Source: JALJPB01 sp034111045
GTDB taxonomy: Bacteria > Pseudomonadota > Gammaproteobacteria > Enterobacterales > Alteromonadaceae
Direction: 5' to 3'
NCBI GenBank assembly: GCA_034111045.1
Contig: JAWUYA010000033.1
Coordinates: 45,842 to 109,841, forward strand
DNA: 64,000 nucleotides
Shown here: positions 1 to 9,325 of the stretch, piece by piece
How positions within the stretch are numbered: the first letter of the stretch is position 1
Layout of the letters: every line of letters starts with the position of its first letter
Notes under the pieces: generated by a model
What the model saw: the letters and a program-made list of their open reading frames with translations, nothing else
Told to the model about the DNA's origin: nothing
Database searches by the model: none
Position numbers and translations under genes: made by a program

Positions 1-366
1 GCGGCAATGGAAAGCGCTTGGGCAACTTCTCGCTTTTTTAACGAAGCCAATAACATCTTTGGTGTTTGGTCTTTTGATGAAGATGAGCCTAGAATTGCTG
101 CATTACAAAAACGTGGTGATAAAACCATTTGGGTTAAAAAGTATTCATCCATCAAAGCCGCGGTAAAAGATTATTATCGTACTCTTGGCCGCAGTAGTGC
201 ATTTAAAGAATTTAGAACATTGAGAATGCAAAGTAACGACCCCTTTTTGTTGGTTACTAAATTAGACCGTTATTCTGAAAAGGGCGCTGAATATGGACAT
301 GAGCTTACCTCAATAATCAAATTCAATAAGTTTGATAGCTATGACTTATCAACTGATAATCTTTAA
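1..366 (+). CDS. Bax-like glucosaminidase-domain protein (C-terminal part)
   Basis: The reading frame is open from the first base and ends with TAA at 364-366, so the gene begins upstream of the window. The visible ~121 residues start AAMESAWATSRFF, matching the stretch that follows the catalytic region of the Bax/FlgJ-type N-acetylglucosaminidase family. The motifs NNIFGVWSF and a later YYRTLGRS segment agree with that family. Members cleave peptidoglycan glycan strands in the periplasm. The ATG at 7 is internal rather than a start. The family call is from motif memory; the catalytic residue itself is probably outside the window. Confidence 0.75.
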   Translation, partial: AAMESAWATSRFFNEANNIFGVWSFDEDEPRIAALQKRGDKTIWVKKYSSIKAAVKDYYRTLGRSSAFKEFRTLRMQSNDPFLLVTKLDRYSEKGAEYGHELTSIIKFNKFDSYDLSTDNL

Positions 367-853
367 ACACTTATAATAAATAGACAATGGTCACGCCATT
401 AACCAGATTATTTATCGAGTAACTCGCTGAGACTCACTTAAAATCTGGTTTTACCCTTGGGTCCAACCATGAACAAGCAAGTGTTAACCTCTATTAATAC
501 CAGACAAAAAATTTCATCGTTATAAAAATAAATCACTCAACACTCTGACCACTATAACAATGTGACCAAAAAATTTTTCCTACCAGAAAAGTTTTAATGA
601 GCTCAACAGCTATTATGCCATTAGTTATCGATACGATAATTATTATTTATTTTACAGTCTGGTGAATTAGCGGCATAATCCGGCAAAATATATCGGCTGT
701 TAATAGCAGTAATTATGAGATCAGAGTCTATATTCTTTTGGTTATAATGTTGACCTGAACTAGAAAAAAATGAGCTGCTATCGTTAATATGTCACTAATG
801 ACATATACCGTTGGTAACCTATGTTCTTCCCGATTAAATAAGAGAATATCACG
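367..853. other. Intergenic region with a terminator-like inverted repeat
   Basis: No gene is supported in these 487 bases. At 401-409 and 442-450 there is a perfect 9-base inverted repeat (AACCAGATT / AATCTGGTT) followed by TTTT, with a smaller CGAGT/ACTCG hairpin nested inside at 416-425. It lies 35 bases after the Bax-like stop codon and could end that transcript. The remainder is AT-rich and should carry the promoter of the MFS gene, but I cannot place one confidently. Confidence 0.5.
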
Positions 854-2935
854 GTGATAATAACTATCAGACCTTTTTTACTGTTGCTAACCAGCTGTTT
901 TTTGTTAATGACAGGTTATGGCTTGAGCAACATTTTATTGCCTGTTCGAATGCAAAGTGATGGCGTTAGCCTCGATAATATCGGTCTTGTTTTATCGATG
1001 TTGTCGGTGGGATTTCTGATCGGTGCAATCTACAGCCGTAAGTTATTACAGCGTGTTGGCCATATCCGAATATTTGCCATGTGTGGCAGTTTAACATCCG
1101 TGGCTATTTTATTGTCGGGTCTTTATCCTGACCCCTTAATTTTAGCAGGGATGAGGATTATTACTGGTTTTTGTATGGCGTGCGCTAATGCCACCCTTGA
1201 TAGTTGGTTAAGTTATAGTGCGACTGAAAAAAACAGAGGGAGAATACTTTCTATTAACCAGATGGTGTTGATGAGCGCATTGTTTTCTGGACAATTTTTA
1301 TTAAGTGTTGCCCCCGTAGATGAGATGACTTTATTTGTGCTTTCGGGGGTTTTATTTAGTCTTTCCATCACACCGATTGTTATCAGTAAACAATTAGGTC
1401 CGCACATTGAAGACAGTCAAGGCATGTCTTTACTCACTATTTTAAACTTGTCTCCTCTAGGTGCTGTTAGCTGTTTCTATTGTGGCCTCATTTATGCGGC
1501 GTTATTGAATATGCTGCCAATTTACGCCAGTGATAACGGTATAGAAGGTCTAAATTTATCAATATTTATGGGCGCAGCGATCTCTGGCGCGATAATTTTA
1601 CAGTTCCCTATTGCTTATCTATCAGATCACTTCGATCGCCGTAAAATCATGTCGGTGATGATACTAACCATTATTTTGACCGCTTTATTAATTCCTATAC
1701 TTATAACGTTAGCGATGTTTAATTTAAGCCTGTTAGCCCTTGCAGTTCTTACAGGAATGACGGCTTGTCTTTATCCTATGAGCATGTCCGAAACCTTTGA
1801 TAAAGTATTAAAGGAACAAATATTAGCAGCAATGTCTTCGTTATTAGTCATTTATGCACTGGGCAGTATTCTGGGGCCCTATCTTGCTTCCGTGGTCATG
1901 AAGCTATTTGGTAGCAACGCGTTATTTACGCTTATGGCGATCATTGCCAGTACCTTATTACTGTTTATTATTATCCGTATGCAGCAACGTTCTGCTTTAC
2001 CCTATGATGAGCAAGAAAGTTTTTTTATGCAGACCCCTTCTGGCGCCGTGTCTGAATTAGATCCGCGCACAGATTATGCTGAACCAACATTCGAACAAAG
2101 CCCAGAAATAGAAGTTGCCATTAGCCTGGCAACTAAAAACCCTGCGGCTGCGGTTAATATGGCAACAGCTTTAGCCCTTAGAGACCCTAACAATGCGTCC
2201 AATTTAGCGGCCGCATTAAGTACCATTGAACAAATCAATATAGGTAAATTGTATGCGGCGATTACCACTGCGGCGCCGGAAATGGCTATTCATATCGCAG
2301 AAGCGTTAACCAATACCTCTCCAGAACAAGCGGAAGAGTTAGTTGATTGGATAACCACAGCTTATCCAGAGCACTTTACCAATATTATTGTCGCAATAGC
2401 CAATTCTATGCCTGATAACGGGGTAAGAGTGATGGCGTTAGCGGCGGAAAACATGTCTGCAGACGATTGTGGTGGGCTGTTAGCAATGACGGAACAATAT
2501 ATGACCCAATTGTCAGACTCTTTAGATGAAATGCGGCCAGTGGATCGAAGTGCAGCAGCATCTGAGCAAACAGCATCTGAGCTCTATAGCCGTTTAAGCG
2601 AGGTATCACCTGAGCATTCAGCTGAATTAGCATTAACGGTATCAGAAGCCTTACCAGAGTCCTCCAATGTTATTGCTGAGGCTTACCTGCATAACTTGAT
2701 AGAAAGTGAAAATAATCAACATGGTGCAACTGACGCGCTAGAAAATATTGAGAATGCGGTTAATGACTATATATCTCAGGTAGTAGAAAACATTCCCGAA
2801 TATGCGGTAGATATTGCCAGTACAATAATTGATTCTGTTCCTGATGTTGCCTCAGAAATGGTGGAGTTATTACAAGAGTCGGAAGCAGTCAAAAATAATG
2901 AGTTAAGTGTCTCTATTGATGACAAACCTGAATAA
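854..2935 (+). CDS. MFS transporter with a ~290-residue helical-repeat C-terminal extension
   Basis: Residues 1-385 form a 12-helix major facilitator core: a hydrophobic start, SYSATEKNRGR after helix 4 and a DHFDRRK loop between the halves resemble the YcaD/YfkF group of MFS permeases. The substrate is not evident. A typical MFS protein ends near residue 400, but this one continues to 693 with a soluble acidic, alanine-rich tail. The tail repeats ~15-residue helical units beginning with Pro (NPAAAVNMATAL, SPEQAEELVDWI, MPDNGVRVMALA, VPDVASEMVELL). The start is GTG, with AAGAGA about 7 bases upstream. The tail is presumably cytoplasmic and may bind a partner; that is inference. Confidence 0.8.
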   Translation: MIITIRPFLLLLTSCFLLMTGYGLSNILLPVRMQSDGVSLDNIGLVLSMLSVGFLIGAIYSRKLLQRVGHIRIFAMCGSLTSVAILLSGLYPDPLILAGMRIITGFCMACANATLDSWLSYSATEKNRGRILSINQMVLMSALFSGQFLLSVAPVDEMTLFVLSGVLFSLSITPIVISKQLGPHIEDSQGMSLLTILNLSPLGAVSCFYCGLIYAALLNMLPIYASDNGIEGLNLSIFMGAAISGAIILQFPIAYLSDHFDRRKIMSVMILTIILTALLIPILITLAMFNLSLLALAVLTGMTACLYPMSMSETFDKVLKEQILAAMSSLLVIYALGSILGPYLASVVMKLFGSNALFTLMAIIASTLLLFIIIRMQQRSALPYDEQESFFMQTPSGAVSELDPRTDYAEPTFEQSPEIEVAISLATKNPAAAVNMATALALRDPNNASNLAAALSTIEQINIGKLYAAITTAAPEMAIHIAEALTNTSPEQAEELVDWITTAYPEHFTNIIVAIANSMPDNGVRVMALAAENMSADDCGGLLAMTEQYMTQLSDSLDEMRPVDRSAAASEQTASELYSRLSEVSPEHSAELALTVSEALPESSNVIAEAYLHNLIESENNQHGATDALENIENAVNDYISQVVENIPEYAVDIASTIIDSVPDVASEMVELLQESEAVKNNELSVSIDDKPE

Positions 2936-3554
2936 AACCGATTAAAAGAATGATGATTAGCTGTGTTACCAACACAGAAGGATAAATGTAATCATCAACA
3001 ATAACGTGGTTAACCATAAACACATCATTGCACTCACATACCAACCAACATTGGCATTTGTCAATTTGTCAATTTGTCAATAAGCTTGTAAGACAAAACC
3101 AGCCCGTAAACTTTAAGTGGTAACTATTGCCAATAGCAAAAAAACCAATCTAGCGCAACGCCCATTCAATAAAAAACATGAACGCGTGTTCCATTTGAAA
3201 TCACCACAAATTAATATAATCCTGCAGAGCTAGACAAAAATAACACGCATTAAAATCACTTGGTTATAATAATTGTTTATTTGGAACTAGATAAGCCGTC
3301 CTCATTTTTATTCATTACTAACGACTTATTTTTAGGTCAAATATATTATTTTTTTATTTTAATGACAGTAGCCAATAACGCACAAGACTCTGTCCTGTGT
3401 TTTTTTGCGATTAAAATGCCGATGAACTTTAACGCTTGTTAGTTTTGGCGTCTAAAGATCAAATTCCAAGGTAAAAAACTTAAAATAACTTAAAATAACT
3501 CATATAAAGTGAATAAATTGACTAATATAAAGTAACTAAAGTGACTTATATAAA
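2936..3554. other. Intergenic region with two kinds of short tandem repeat
   Basis: No convincing gene lies in this 619-base stretch. A 60-codon frame at 3260-3442 lacks family resemblance and a ribosome site, and I do not accept it. Three perfect copies of the 8-base unit TTTGTCAA occur at 3057-3080. The 23-base repeat described separately begins at 3498. The promoter of the downstream c-di-GMP gene should be here. Confidence 0.5.
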
Positions 3555-3566
3555 GTGAATAAAGTG
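3498..3566 (+). repeat. Three tandem copies of a 23-base repeat abutting a start codon
   Basis: Units at 3498-3520, 3521-3543 and 3544-3566 share the pattern ACTNATATAAAGTGAATAAAG with a few substitutions. They are preceded by two copies of a 10-base unit, TAAAATAACT, at 3481-3500. The last 23-base unit contains both candidate GTG starts (3555 and 3564) of the GGDEF-EAL gene. The array therefore occupies the region where the ribosome site would be. Copy-number change would alter leader length without touching the coding frame. Confidence 0.85.
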
Positions 3567-5972
3567 ACTAAAAAAAATAAAGATAAAAAGCTCGCCGCTG
3601 AATTAGTTATCGCCGACAAAGAGTTGAGCATTAAACATAATGAAAAAGCAAAGCATGCGGCTGAGCTCAACATTACTAAAAAAGAACTTGTTTTTCAAAA
3701 GGATGAAAAAGAACAGCTTGCGACTGAACTCGATATCGCCAATAAAGAACTTCGCCTTGAACATGTTGAAAAAGAACAGCTTGCGACTGAACTCGATATC
3801 GCCAATAAAGAACTTAGCTTTGAACAGAGTGAAAAAAAACTGCTTGCAGCTCAACTAGAAATCGCCAATGAAGAACTGAGTCGCCTATATGATAAAAAAA
3901 CAAAGCTTTCAATTCAGCTCGATACCATCAATAAAGAACTGAGTCGCCAATTTGAGGAAAAAACAAAGCTTTCGGCAGAGCTCGATATTAGCAATAAAGA
4001 ACTGAGTCTTCTAAATGATGAGAAAGTAAAGTCTGTGGCTGAACTCGTACTCGCCAATAAAGAGTTAAGTATTCAAAATAATGAAAAAGTAAAGCGGGCG
4101 GATGAACTCGTTATTGCCAATAAAAAAATGATTTTACAAAATGATGTAAAAGTAAAGCGGGCGGATGAACTCGTTATCGTTAATAAAAAACTAAGCTTGC
4201 TAGATGCTCATGATGCAAAACGTGCGACTGAACTCGTTATCGCCAATAAAGAGCTGATTGCCGCACAAGATAGAAAAGCAAAACGTGCAGCTAACCTCGT
4301 TACCGCCTATAAAAAGCTGAGTGTTGAACATGATAAGAAAGTAGAGTATATGGCTGAACTCGATACCGCCAATAAAGAACTGAGTGTCGCACAACATGAA
4401 AAAGCAAAGCGAGCGGCTGAACTTATTATCGCCAATAAAGAACTGAGTGTCGCTCAGGATGAAAAAGCAACGCGAGCTGCTGAACTCGTTATCGCCAATA
4501 AAGAACTAAATGTCGCACAACATGAAAAAGCAAAGCGAGCTGCTGAACTCGTTATCGCCAATAAAGAACTGAGCTTTCAAAATGATATAAAAGCAAGACG
4601 TGCGGCTGAACTCGTTATTGCCAATAAAGAATTGAGCATTCAAAATGATGAGAACATGCACCTAGCCATGAACTTAGCTAACTATGATGTACTCACCCAG
4701 TTACCTAACCGCTATCTGTTATTTGATAGAATTAATCATGCCTTAGCCGCCAGTGCGCGTAGTGGTAAACGTGGTGCATTATTGTTTCTCGACCTAGACC
4801 ACTTCAAAAACCTCAATGATACGCTCGGCCATGATGTTGGTGATTTATTACTGCAACAGGTGGCACAACGGTTAATTACCTGTATACGTGAAGAGGATAC
4901 TATTGCTCGTATTGGTGGTGATGAGTTTGTCATCGTGCTAGAAGATTTAAGCGAGAGTGCCATCGAAGCCGCCTCTAAAACTAACGATGTCGCAGAAAAA
5001 GTATTCCTGACATTAAATAAACCCTATCAATTGAACACTCATTACTACCAAAACACCATTAGCATAGGGGCCACACTGTTCATAGGTCATGAACTCAAGC
5101 CAAAGGAGTTATTAAAGCAGGCAGATATCGCCATGTATCAATCTAAAAGCAAAGGCCGTAATACGCTGAGTTTCTTTAACACCATAATGCAAGAGATAAT
5201 TACTGCTCGTGTTAATATTGAAAACGGATTACACAGAGCGATTGAACAACAGCAATTCCAATTACACTATCAAATACAAGTTGACAGCATGGGGCATCCC
5301 TTTGGTGCTGAAGCCTTAATTCGCTGGCAGCATCCAAAACGTGGCATAGTTTCTCCTTTACATTTTATTCCCGTAGCAGAAGAAACAGGACTCATTATCG
5401 ACATTGGACAGTGGGTGCTCGAAACCGCCTGTGCACAATTAAAGCAGTGGGAGCAAGATGAACTGACACGTCACCTCACCTTGTCAGTTAATGTGAGTGC
5501 TAAACAATTTTTTCAGAAAGAATTTTTATCGCAAGTGCAGGCAACAGTTCAACGTTATAGTATTAATCCGAGCATGCTTAAACTGGAATTGACCGAGAGC
5601 ATGTTGGTTGATGACATTGAAAACATCATGATCACTATCAATACATTGAATGAAATCGGCATTAAAATATCATTAGATGACTTTGGCACGGGCTATTCAT
5701 CATTACAATATCTAAAAAAATTACTCATTTATCAACTCAAAATTGATCAATCTTTTGTACGTGATATTGTCACTGATATCCAAGATGAGGTGATTATTCG
5801 TACCATTATAGCCATGGCGCACAGCTTAGATATCGGTGTGATTGCTGAAGGCGTTGAAACAGAAGAACATAGACAGCTTTTACTTGCTAATGGTTGTAAT
5901 CACTTTCAAGGTTATTTATTTAGTAAACCTGTGCCTATTGATGAGTTTGAGATTTTACTGAGAAAAAGTTGA
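3555..5972 (+). CDS. GGDEF-EAL c-di-GMP protein with a 21-residue coiled-coil repeat array
   Basis: Residues 1-365 are a partial unit plus sixteen 21-residue repeats of the type KRAAELVIANKELSVAQ, a likely long coiled coil also found in histidine kinases and diguanylate cyclases. The GGDEF domain follows at about 375-540 with an intact GGDEF (454-458) and an inhibitory RxxD site, REED, at 445-448. The EAL domain covers about 550-800 with EALIRW (586-591), NVSAKQF, DDFGTGYSS and EGVETEEH, so it should be able to hydrolyse c-di-GMP. There is no signal peptide or membrane helix, so the protein is probably cytoplasmic. The start is uncertain: GTG at 3555 or 3564, both inside a 23-base tandem repeat and without a good ribosome site. 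Confidence 0.93.
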   Translation: MNKVTKKNKDKKLAAELVIADKELSIKHNEKAKHAAELNITKKELVFQKDEKEQLATELDIANKELRLEHVEKEQLATELDIANKELSFEQSEKKLLAAQLEIANEELSRLYDKKTKLSIQLDTINKELSRQFEEKTKLSAELDISNKELSLLNDEKVKSVAELVLANKELSIQNNEKVKRADELVIANKKMILQNDVKVKRADELVIVNKKLSLLDAHDAKRATELVIANKELIAAQDRKAKRAANLVTAYKKLSVEHDKKVEYMAELDTANKELSVAQHEKAKRAAELIIANKELSVAQDEKATRAAELVIANKELNVAQHEKAKRAAELVIANKELSFQNDIKARRAAELVIANKELSIQNDENMHLAMNLANYDVLTQLPNRYLLFDRINHALAASARSGKRGALLFLDLDHFKNLNDTLGHDVGDLLLQQVAQRLITCIREEDTIARIGGDEFVIVLEDLSESAIEAASKTNDVAEKVFLTLNKPYQLNTHYYQNTISIGATLFIGHELKPKELLKQADIAMYQSKSKGRNTLSFFNTIMQEIITARVNIENGLHRAIEQQQFQLHYQIQVDSMGHPFGAEALIRWQHPKRGIVSPLHFIPVAEETGLIIDIGQWVLETACAQLKQWEQDELTRHLTLSVNVSAKQFFQKEFLSQVQATVQRYSINPSMLKLELTESMLVDDIENIMITINTLNEIGIKISLDDFGTGYSSLQYLKKLLIYQLKIDQSFVRDIVTDIQDEVIIRTIIAMAHSLDIGVIAEGVETEEHRQLLLANGCNHFQGYLFSKPVPIDEFEILLRKS

Positions 5973-6093
5973 GTAATGTTAACTAGTCGACAGCTTAATT
6001 TATACCCTAGTTTTAATATTAATGAGAGTAAAACCATAGCCTTTAGTTTAAAACTAATCTGTAAAGCGACAAAACTGCTAACGAATATTTGTT

Positions 6094-6789
6094 TTAATTT
6101 TTGGTAATAATGTATAAACGTTCAATCAAATGACTCACTTGTAAATGTCGTTGGGCAAAACGTTTATCGGCTAACGATCTTGAGGCAATGCATTCGATTT
6201 GGCAGCGCTTATTGACAGATAAAAATAATCGATTGATATCTTGCTGGGTAACAGGGAATGGCGGCCCTGACATTTCTTGGTTAGGAAACTCCACTGATAT
6301 TAGAAAAAGCTTGGTACCTTGGTCAATAAAACTAATTAAATGTTCAACATATCTCTGTTGCATTTCAATTGGCAGAGCAATCAAAGCAGCGCGATCGTAA
6401 ATCCAATCTATTGATGTTTTTTGCTCTAAAGTCAGATGCTGAGCCTTGAGATTGAAAAAATCCCCTTGCCACAAGGTTATATTGTCAAACGAAAATTGTT
6501 GAAACTTAACCCCTGATTGACTCTCTTCGTATACTTTGATTTGGCTATCGATATTGGCATCGATAAAAAAGTCACGGCAAGCAATGTCACTTAACTCACT
6601 TCCCGACACCTTCATATATTGAGCAAGCCAGTACATGTCTAATGATTTACCACAAAATGGAACAAAAACATGTCTATCTTGTTCATTAATCAGTGGCGCT
6701 AGGTATTGAGATAAAAAAGGATGTATTTGCTCTTGGTGAAAACCTAAGCTGTTATTCTCCCAACATTTATGCCAAAAAGATGCTTTCAT
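6094..6789 (-). CDS. tpm: Thiopurine S-methyltransferase
   Basis: At 231 residues this has the usual bacterial TPMT length. The N-terminus FWHKCWENNSLGFHQ and the following VFVPFCGKSLDMYWLA are typical; the GKSLDM segment forms part of the SAM site. WIYDRAALIALP is the conserved mid-region. The family transfers a methyl group from SAM to thiopurines and, in bacteria, to selenium or tellurium oxyanions; the natural substrate here is unknown. The ATG at 6789 has a GGAGG about 11 bases upstream. It lies 38 bases after sohB on the same strand, so the two may be co-transcribed. Confidence 0.9.
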   Translation of the reverse strand: MKASFWHKCWENNSLGFHQEQIHPFLSQYLAPLINEQDRHVFVPFCGKSLDMYWLAQYMKVSGSELSDIACRDFFIDANIDSQIKVYEESQSGVKFQQFSFDNITLWQGDFFNLKAQHLTLEQKTSIDWIYDRAALIALPIEMQQRYVEHLISFIDQGTKLFLISVEFPNQEMSGPPFPVTQQDINRLFLSVNKRCQIECIASRSLADKRFAQRHLQVSHLIERLYIITKN

Positions 6790-6827
6790 TATCTTACAGC
6801 CTCCCCCCTAACGGTTACCTTTACTTA

Positions 6828-7868
6828 TTAACTTGGGAAAATTCGATTAGATTGCCACAATTTACCAAACACATTGGTTATTGACAAAGAGGCGGCTTTG
6901 GAGAACTTTTCAGTCAAGCTTTTATGAATGACATATTTAATAGCGACAATATTATGGGTTTTACTTGACGATTGCAGATAGTCATCACTGGTTTGAATTT
7001 TATCAACTAAGCCTAATTCTAAGGCTTTCGTGCCAAACCAATGCTCGCCTGTGGCTACTTTTTTCAGATCTAAACTCACTCTATGTTCACTCACAAAGTT
7101 TTTAAACAATACATGTGTTTCTTCAAGCTCTTCGTTAAATTTTTCTTTGCCTTTTTCGGTGTTTTCACCAAACATGGTAACCGTGCGTTTAAATTCACCT
7201 GCGGTAAATTGCTCGAAATCTATATCATTTTTCTTTAATAATTTATGAAAGTTTGGTACTTGGGCAATAACGCCTATAGAGCCTAAAATAGCAAAGGGTG
7301 CAGAAATTATTTTATTGGCAACACAAGCCATCATATAACCGCCACTTGCCGCTACTTTATCTACTGAAACAGTTAATGGAATTTCATTTTGACGCACTCT
7401 ATCTAACTGAGACGAAGCTAAACCGTAGCCATGTACCATGCCGCCGCCACTTTCTAAGCGAACAAAAACCTCATCTTCCTTGGTCGCAATCGATAAAATG
7501 GCGGTGATTTCTTCACGTAAAGATGAGACTTCTTTAGCATCTATGCTGCCATGAAAATCAACCACAAATAACCGAGGTTTGTCATCATCTTCATGTTTAC
7601 CTGTTTTTTTCTCTTCTTTAGCTTTTTCTTTTGCCCTTTTTTTATCTGCTTTATCTTTCGCTTTCAGTTGCTCTTTTGATAATAACGCATGCGTTATGTC
7701 ATATTCTACTTGCTCAAACTGCTCAGAAAGATCGGTTATGTCAAGCTCACCTTTTTTAGGTTTTTGTTTAATTGCCGCAGCAGCTATGGCCACAATAATG
7801 GCGATAACGGCAATAACAAAGGTAATGGTTTTAGCTAAAAATAAGCCATATTCATACAAAAAATCCAC
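6828..7868 (-). CDS. sohB: Probable inner-membrane serine protease SohB (peptidase S49)
   Basis: The protein has 346 residues with an N-terminal membrane helix (about 10-35), a lysine-rich charged stretch (about 65-95) and an S49 protease domain. The domain motifs are VVDFHGSIDAKEV, RLESGGGMVHGYG, and DKVAASGGYMMACV with the nucleophilic Ser. This arrangement matches SohB, a signal-peptide-peptidase-like enzyme of the inner membrane with a periplasmic catalytic domain. The start is GTG, preceded by CAGGAGAG. The charged linker is rich in Lys/Glu, as in other SohB proteins. Downstream tpm may share its transcript. Confidence 0.92.
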   Translation of the reverse strand: MDFLYEYGLFLAKTITFVIAVIAIIVAIAAAAIKQKPKKGELDITDLSEQFEQVEYDITHALLSKEQLKAKDKADKKRAKEKAKEEKKTGKHEDDDKPRLFVVDFHGSIDAKEVSSLREEITAILSIATKEDEVFVRLESGGGMVHGYGLASSQLDRVRQNEIPLTVSVDKVAASGGYMMACVANKIISAPFAILGSIGVIAQVPNFHKLLKKNDIDFEQFTAGEFKRTVTMFGENTEKGKEKFNEELEETHVLFKNFVSEHRVSLDLKKVATGEHWFGTKALELGLVDKIQTSDDYLQSSSKTHNIVAIKYVIHKSLTEKFSKAASLSITNVFGKLWQSNRIFPS

Positions 7869-8124
7869 ACTTTCTCTCCTGAGATCTACCTAAATTATAA
7901 TAAAACTAACTATTATGAGTGATATGGGGGTATTAATTGCCATATCAAATTTTTGCACAGATTCTACAGTATTTCTTCTTTATTAGTTTACTCAATTTTT
8001 ATCAAAAGGTTTTACTGATAACTAGAACAACTAAAAACAACTAAAAAAAATTTCAAAAACTGAATAAAAATCAAATGAGTAAGTCTTCTAAATGAAGAAT
8101 TATTCAGTATTCATTTAATCATCA

Positions 8125-9090
8125 TTAGTTGACTACATTACCATCGGTAACGGTAATAACTTGACCACAGAATAAGGGTAATCGAGCAACTGGATTTTGC
8201 ATTTCTTGAGTGGCACGACATGCCATGGCTTCACCTAGAGCTTCAGGTCGAGAAATTGGACTAAGATAGAAGCATGATGACCCGCCTTAAATCCTAACAT
8301 ACCAGAGCCAAAAGTGGTTTCACTACCCCCTCCATTACCACCCACTTCAATTAAGTGGATGGGTTTGCGAGGCAGCCATTACTGCTAAATAGTTAATAGG
8401 GTCAGCGGAGTCAGTTACCGTTTGAACTGCAGAAGTAAATTGAGCAAAAACAGCTTCTAATGCCCCTTGCTGTTCAAGGGTTAGTAAAGCATAGAAGTCT
8501 CGATAATAGCCGACCATCTCAGTTTTTTTTGGCGGAAATTTATCAAAGCCAACTAGGGCGGTATAACATTGGAACTCAAGAGATTATGCAAACGTTAAAC
8601 TAGCTTAATCAAATCAGCAAAAGCCGGAAACTCCATTAAGAAATTATCGACCATAATACCAAGCATTGCTAATGAATTAGAATAAATGCTAAACATAGTA
8701 TCTAAGGCAGGATTTACAGGGGTGGTAGCTAGTGCTAAAAAGTTAATACCTGTAATAGCACATAAAGAATGACCTAATAAATGTACCTTGGTGCCGTTAA
8801 TATTGGCAATGGTACTTAAACCTAAAGGAAGCCCTAAGATGTCAACGGTACTTTGACGTAATCTATCACGGGTAGTCAGTAAACTGGCTAAATTCATATA
8901 ATGAGTGGCAGAAACTGTTAATGCATTAATCTCATCAATACCGCTAGGAGCATTATCAGAACCTGTTATGTCAAAACCACGACTGCCATGTAAGGGGATG
9001 ATCAATGGCAACAATGGCAAAGCCAAAAGTAGATAAAATTCCTATCATTGCTAGCATATCTTTTTTTAGAGGTAATACTTTGTTGAAGAA
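8125..9090 (-). pseudogene. Decayed Pla-1/cef (VolA-like) family lipase
   Basis: Pieces of one lipase can be read in different minus-strand frames. The 5' piece (to ~9080) gives MLAMIGILSTFGFAIVAIDHP. It then shifts frame at the CCCCTTACATGG near 9000 into HGSRGFDITGSD. The next frame (9026-8595) carries YMNLASLLTTRDRLRQS and the nucleophile elbow GHSLCAITG, in which the family's usual Gly is Cys. After a stop at 8595 the sequence continues with DFYALLTLEQQ, DPINYLA, then in another frame IEVGGNGGGSETTFGSG and GHHASIL. It ends in VITVTDGNVVN before TAA at 8125-8127. Several frameshifts plus the loss of the long N-terminal half indicate a dead gene. Confidence 0.8.
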
Positions 9091-9325
9091 TAATCATAAG
9101 CTAAGCCCTTTCTGGCATAGCCGTTAAAGCAGGTAAACCATGTAAACTATGTAAACCAAAGTTTGCACGAACAGTTAAACTTACCCAAGATTTAACAATG
9201 CGCTAGCCCTTTTTAGCTTTCTGATGATTGATTTTATCTTTTTTCTACAAATAGAGAAATTTACTCGTCAGGCAACGTCCTAAAGGGTAGAATTACCCGC
9301 CTTTAAAGCCACCAATGAAACAAAA

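Noticed and set aside
3260..3442. A 60-codon plus-strand frame before the GGDEF-EAL gene
   Set aside because: No ribosome site, low-complexity hydrophobic sequence, no family resemblance; it lies in an AT-rich intergenic region.
3603..3858. Long frames in other registers within the 63-base repeat array
   Set aside because: They are open only because the periodic DNA repeats without stops in several frames; the plus-strand GGDEF-EAL frame explains the array.
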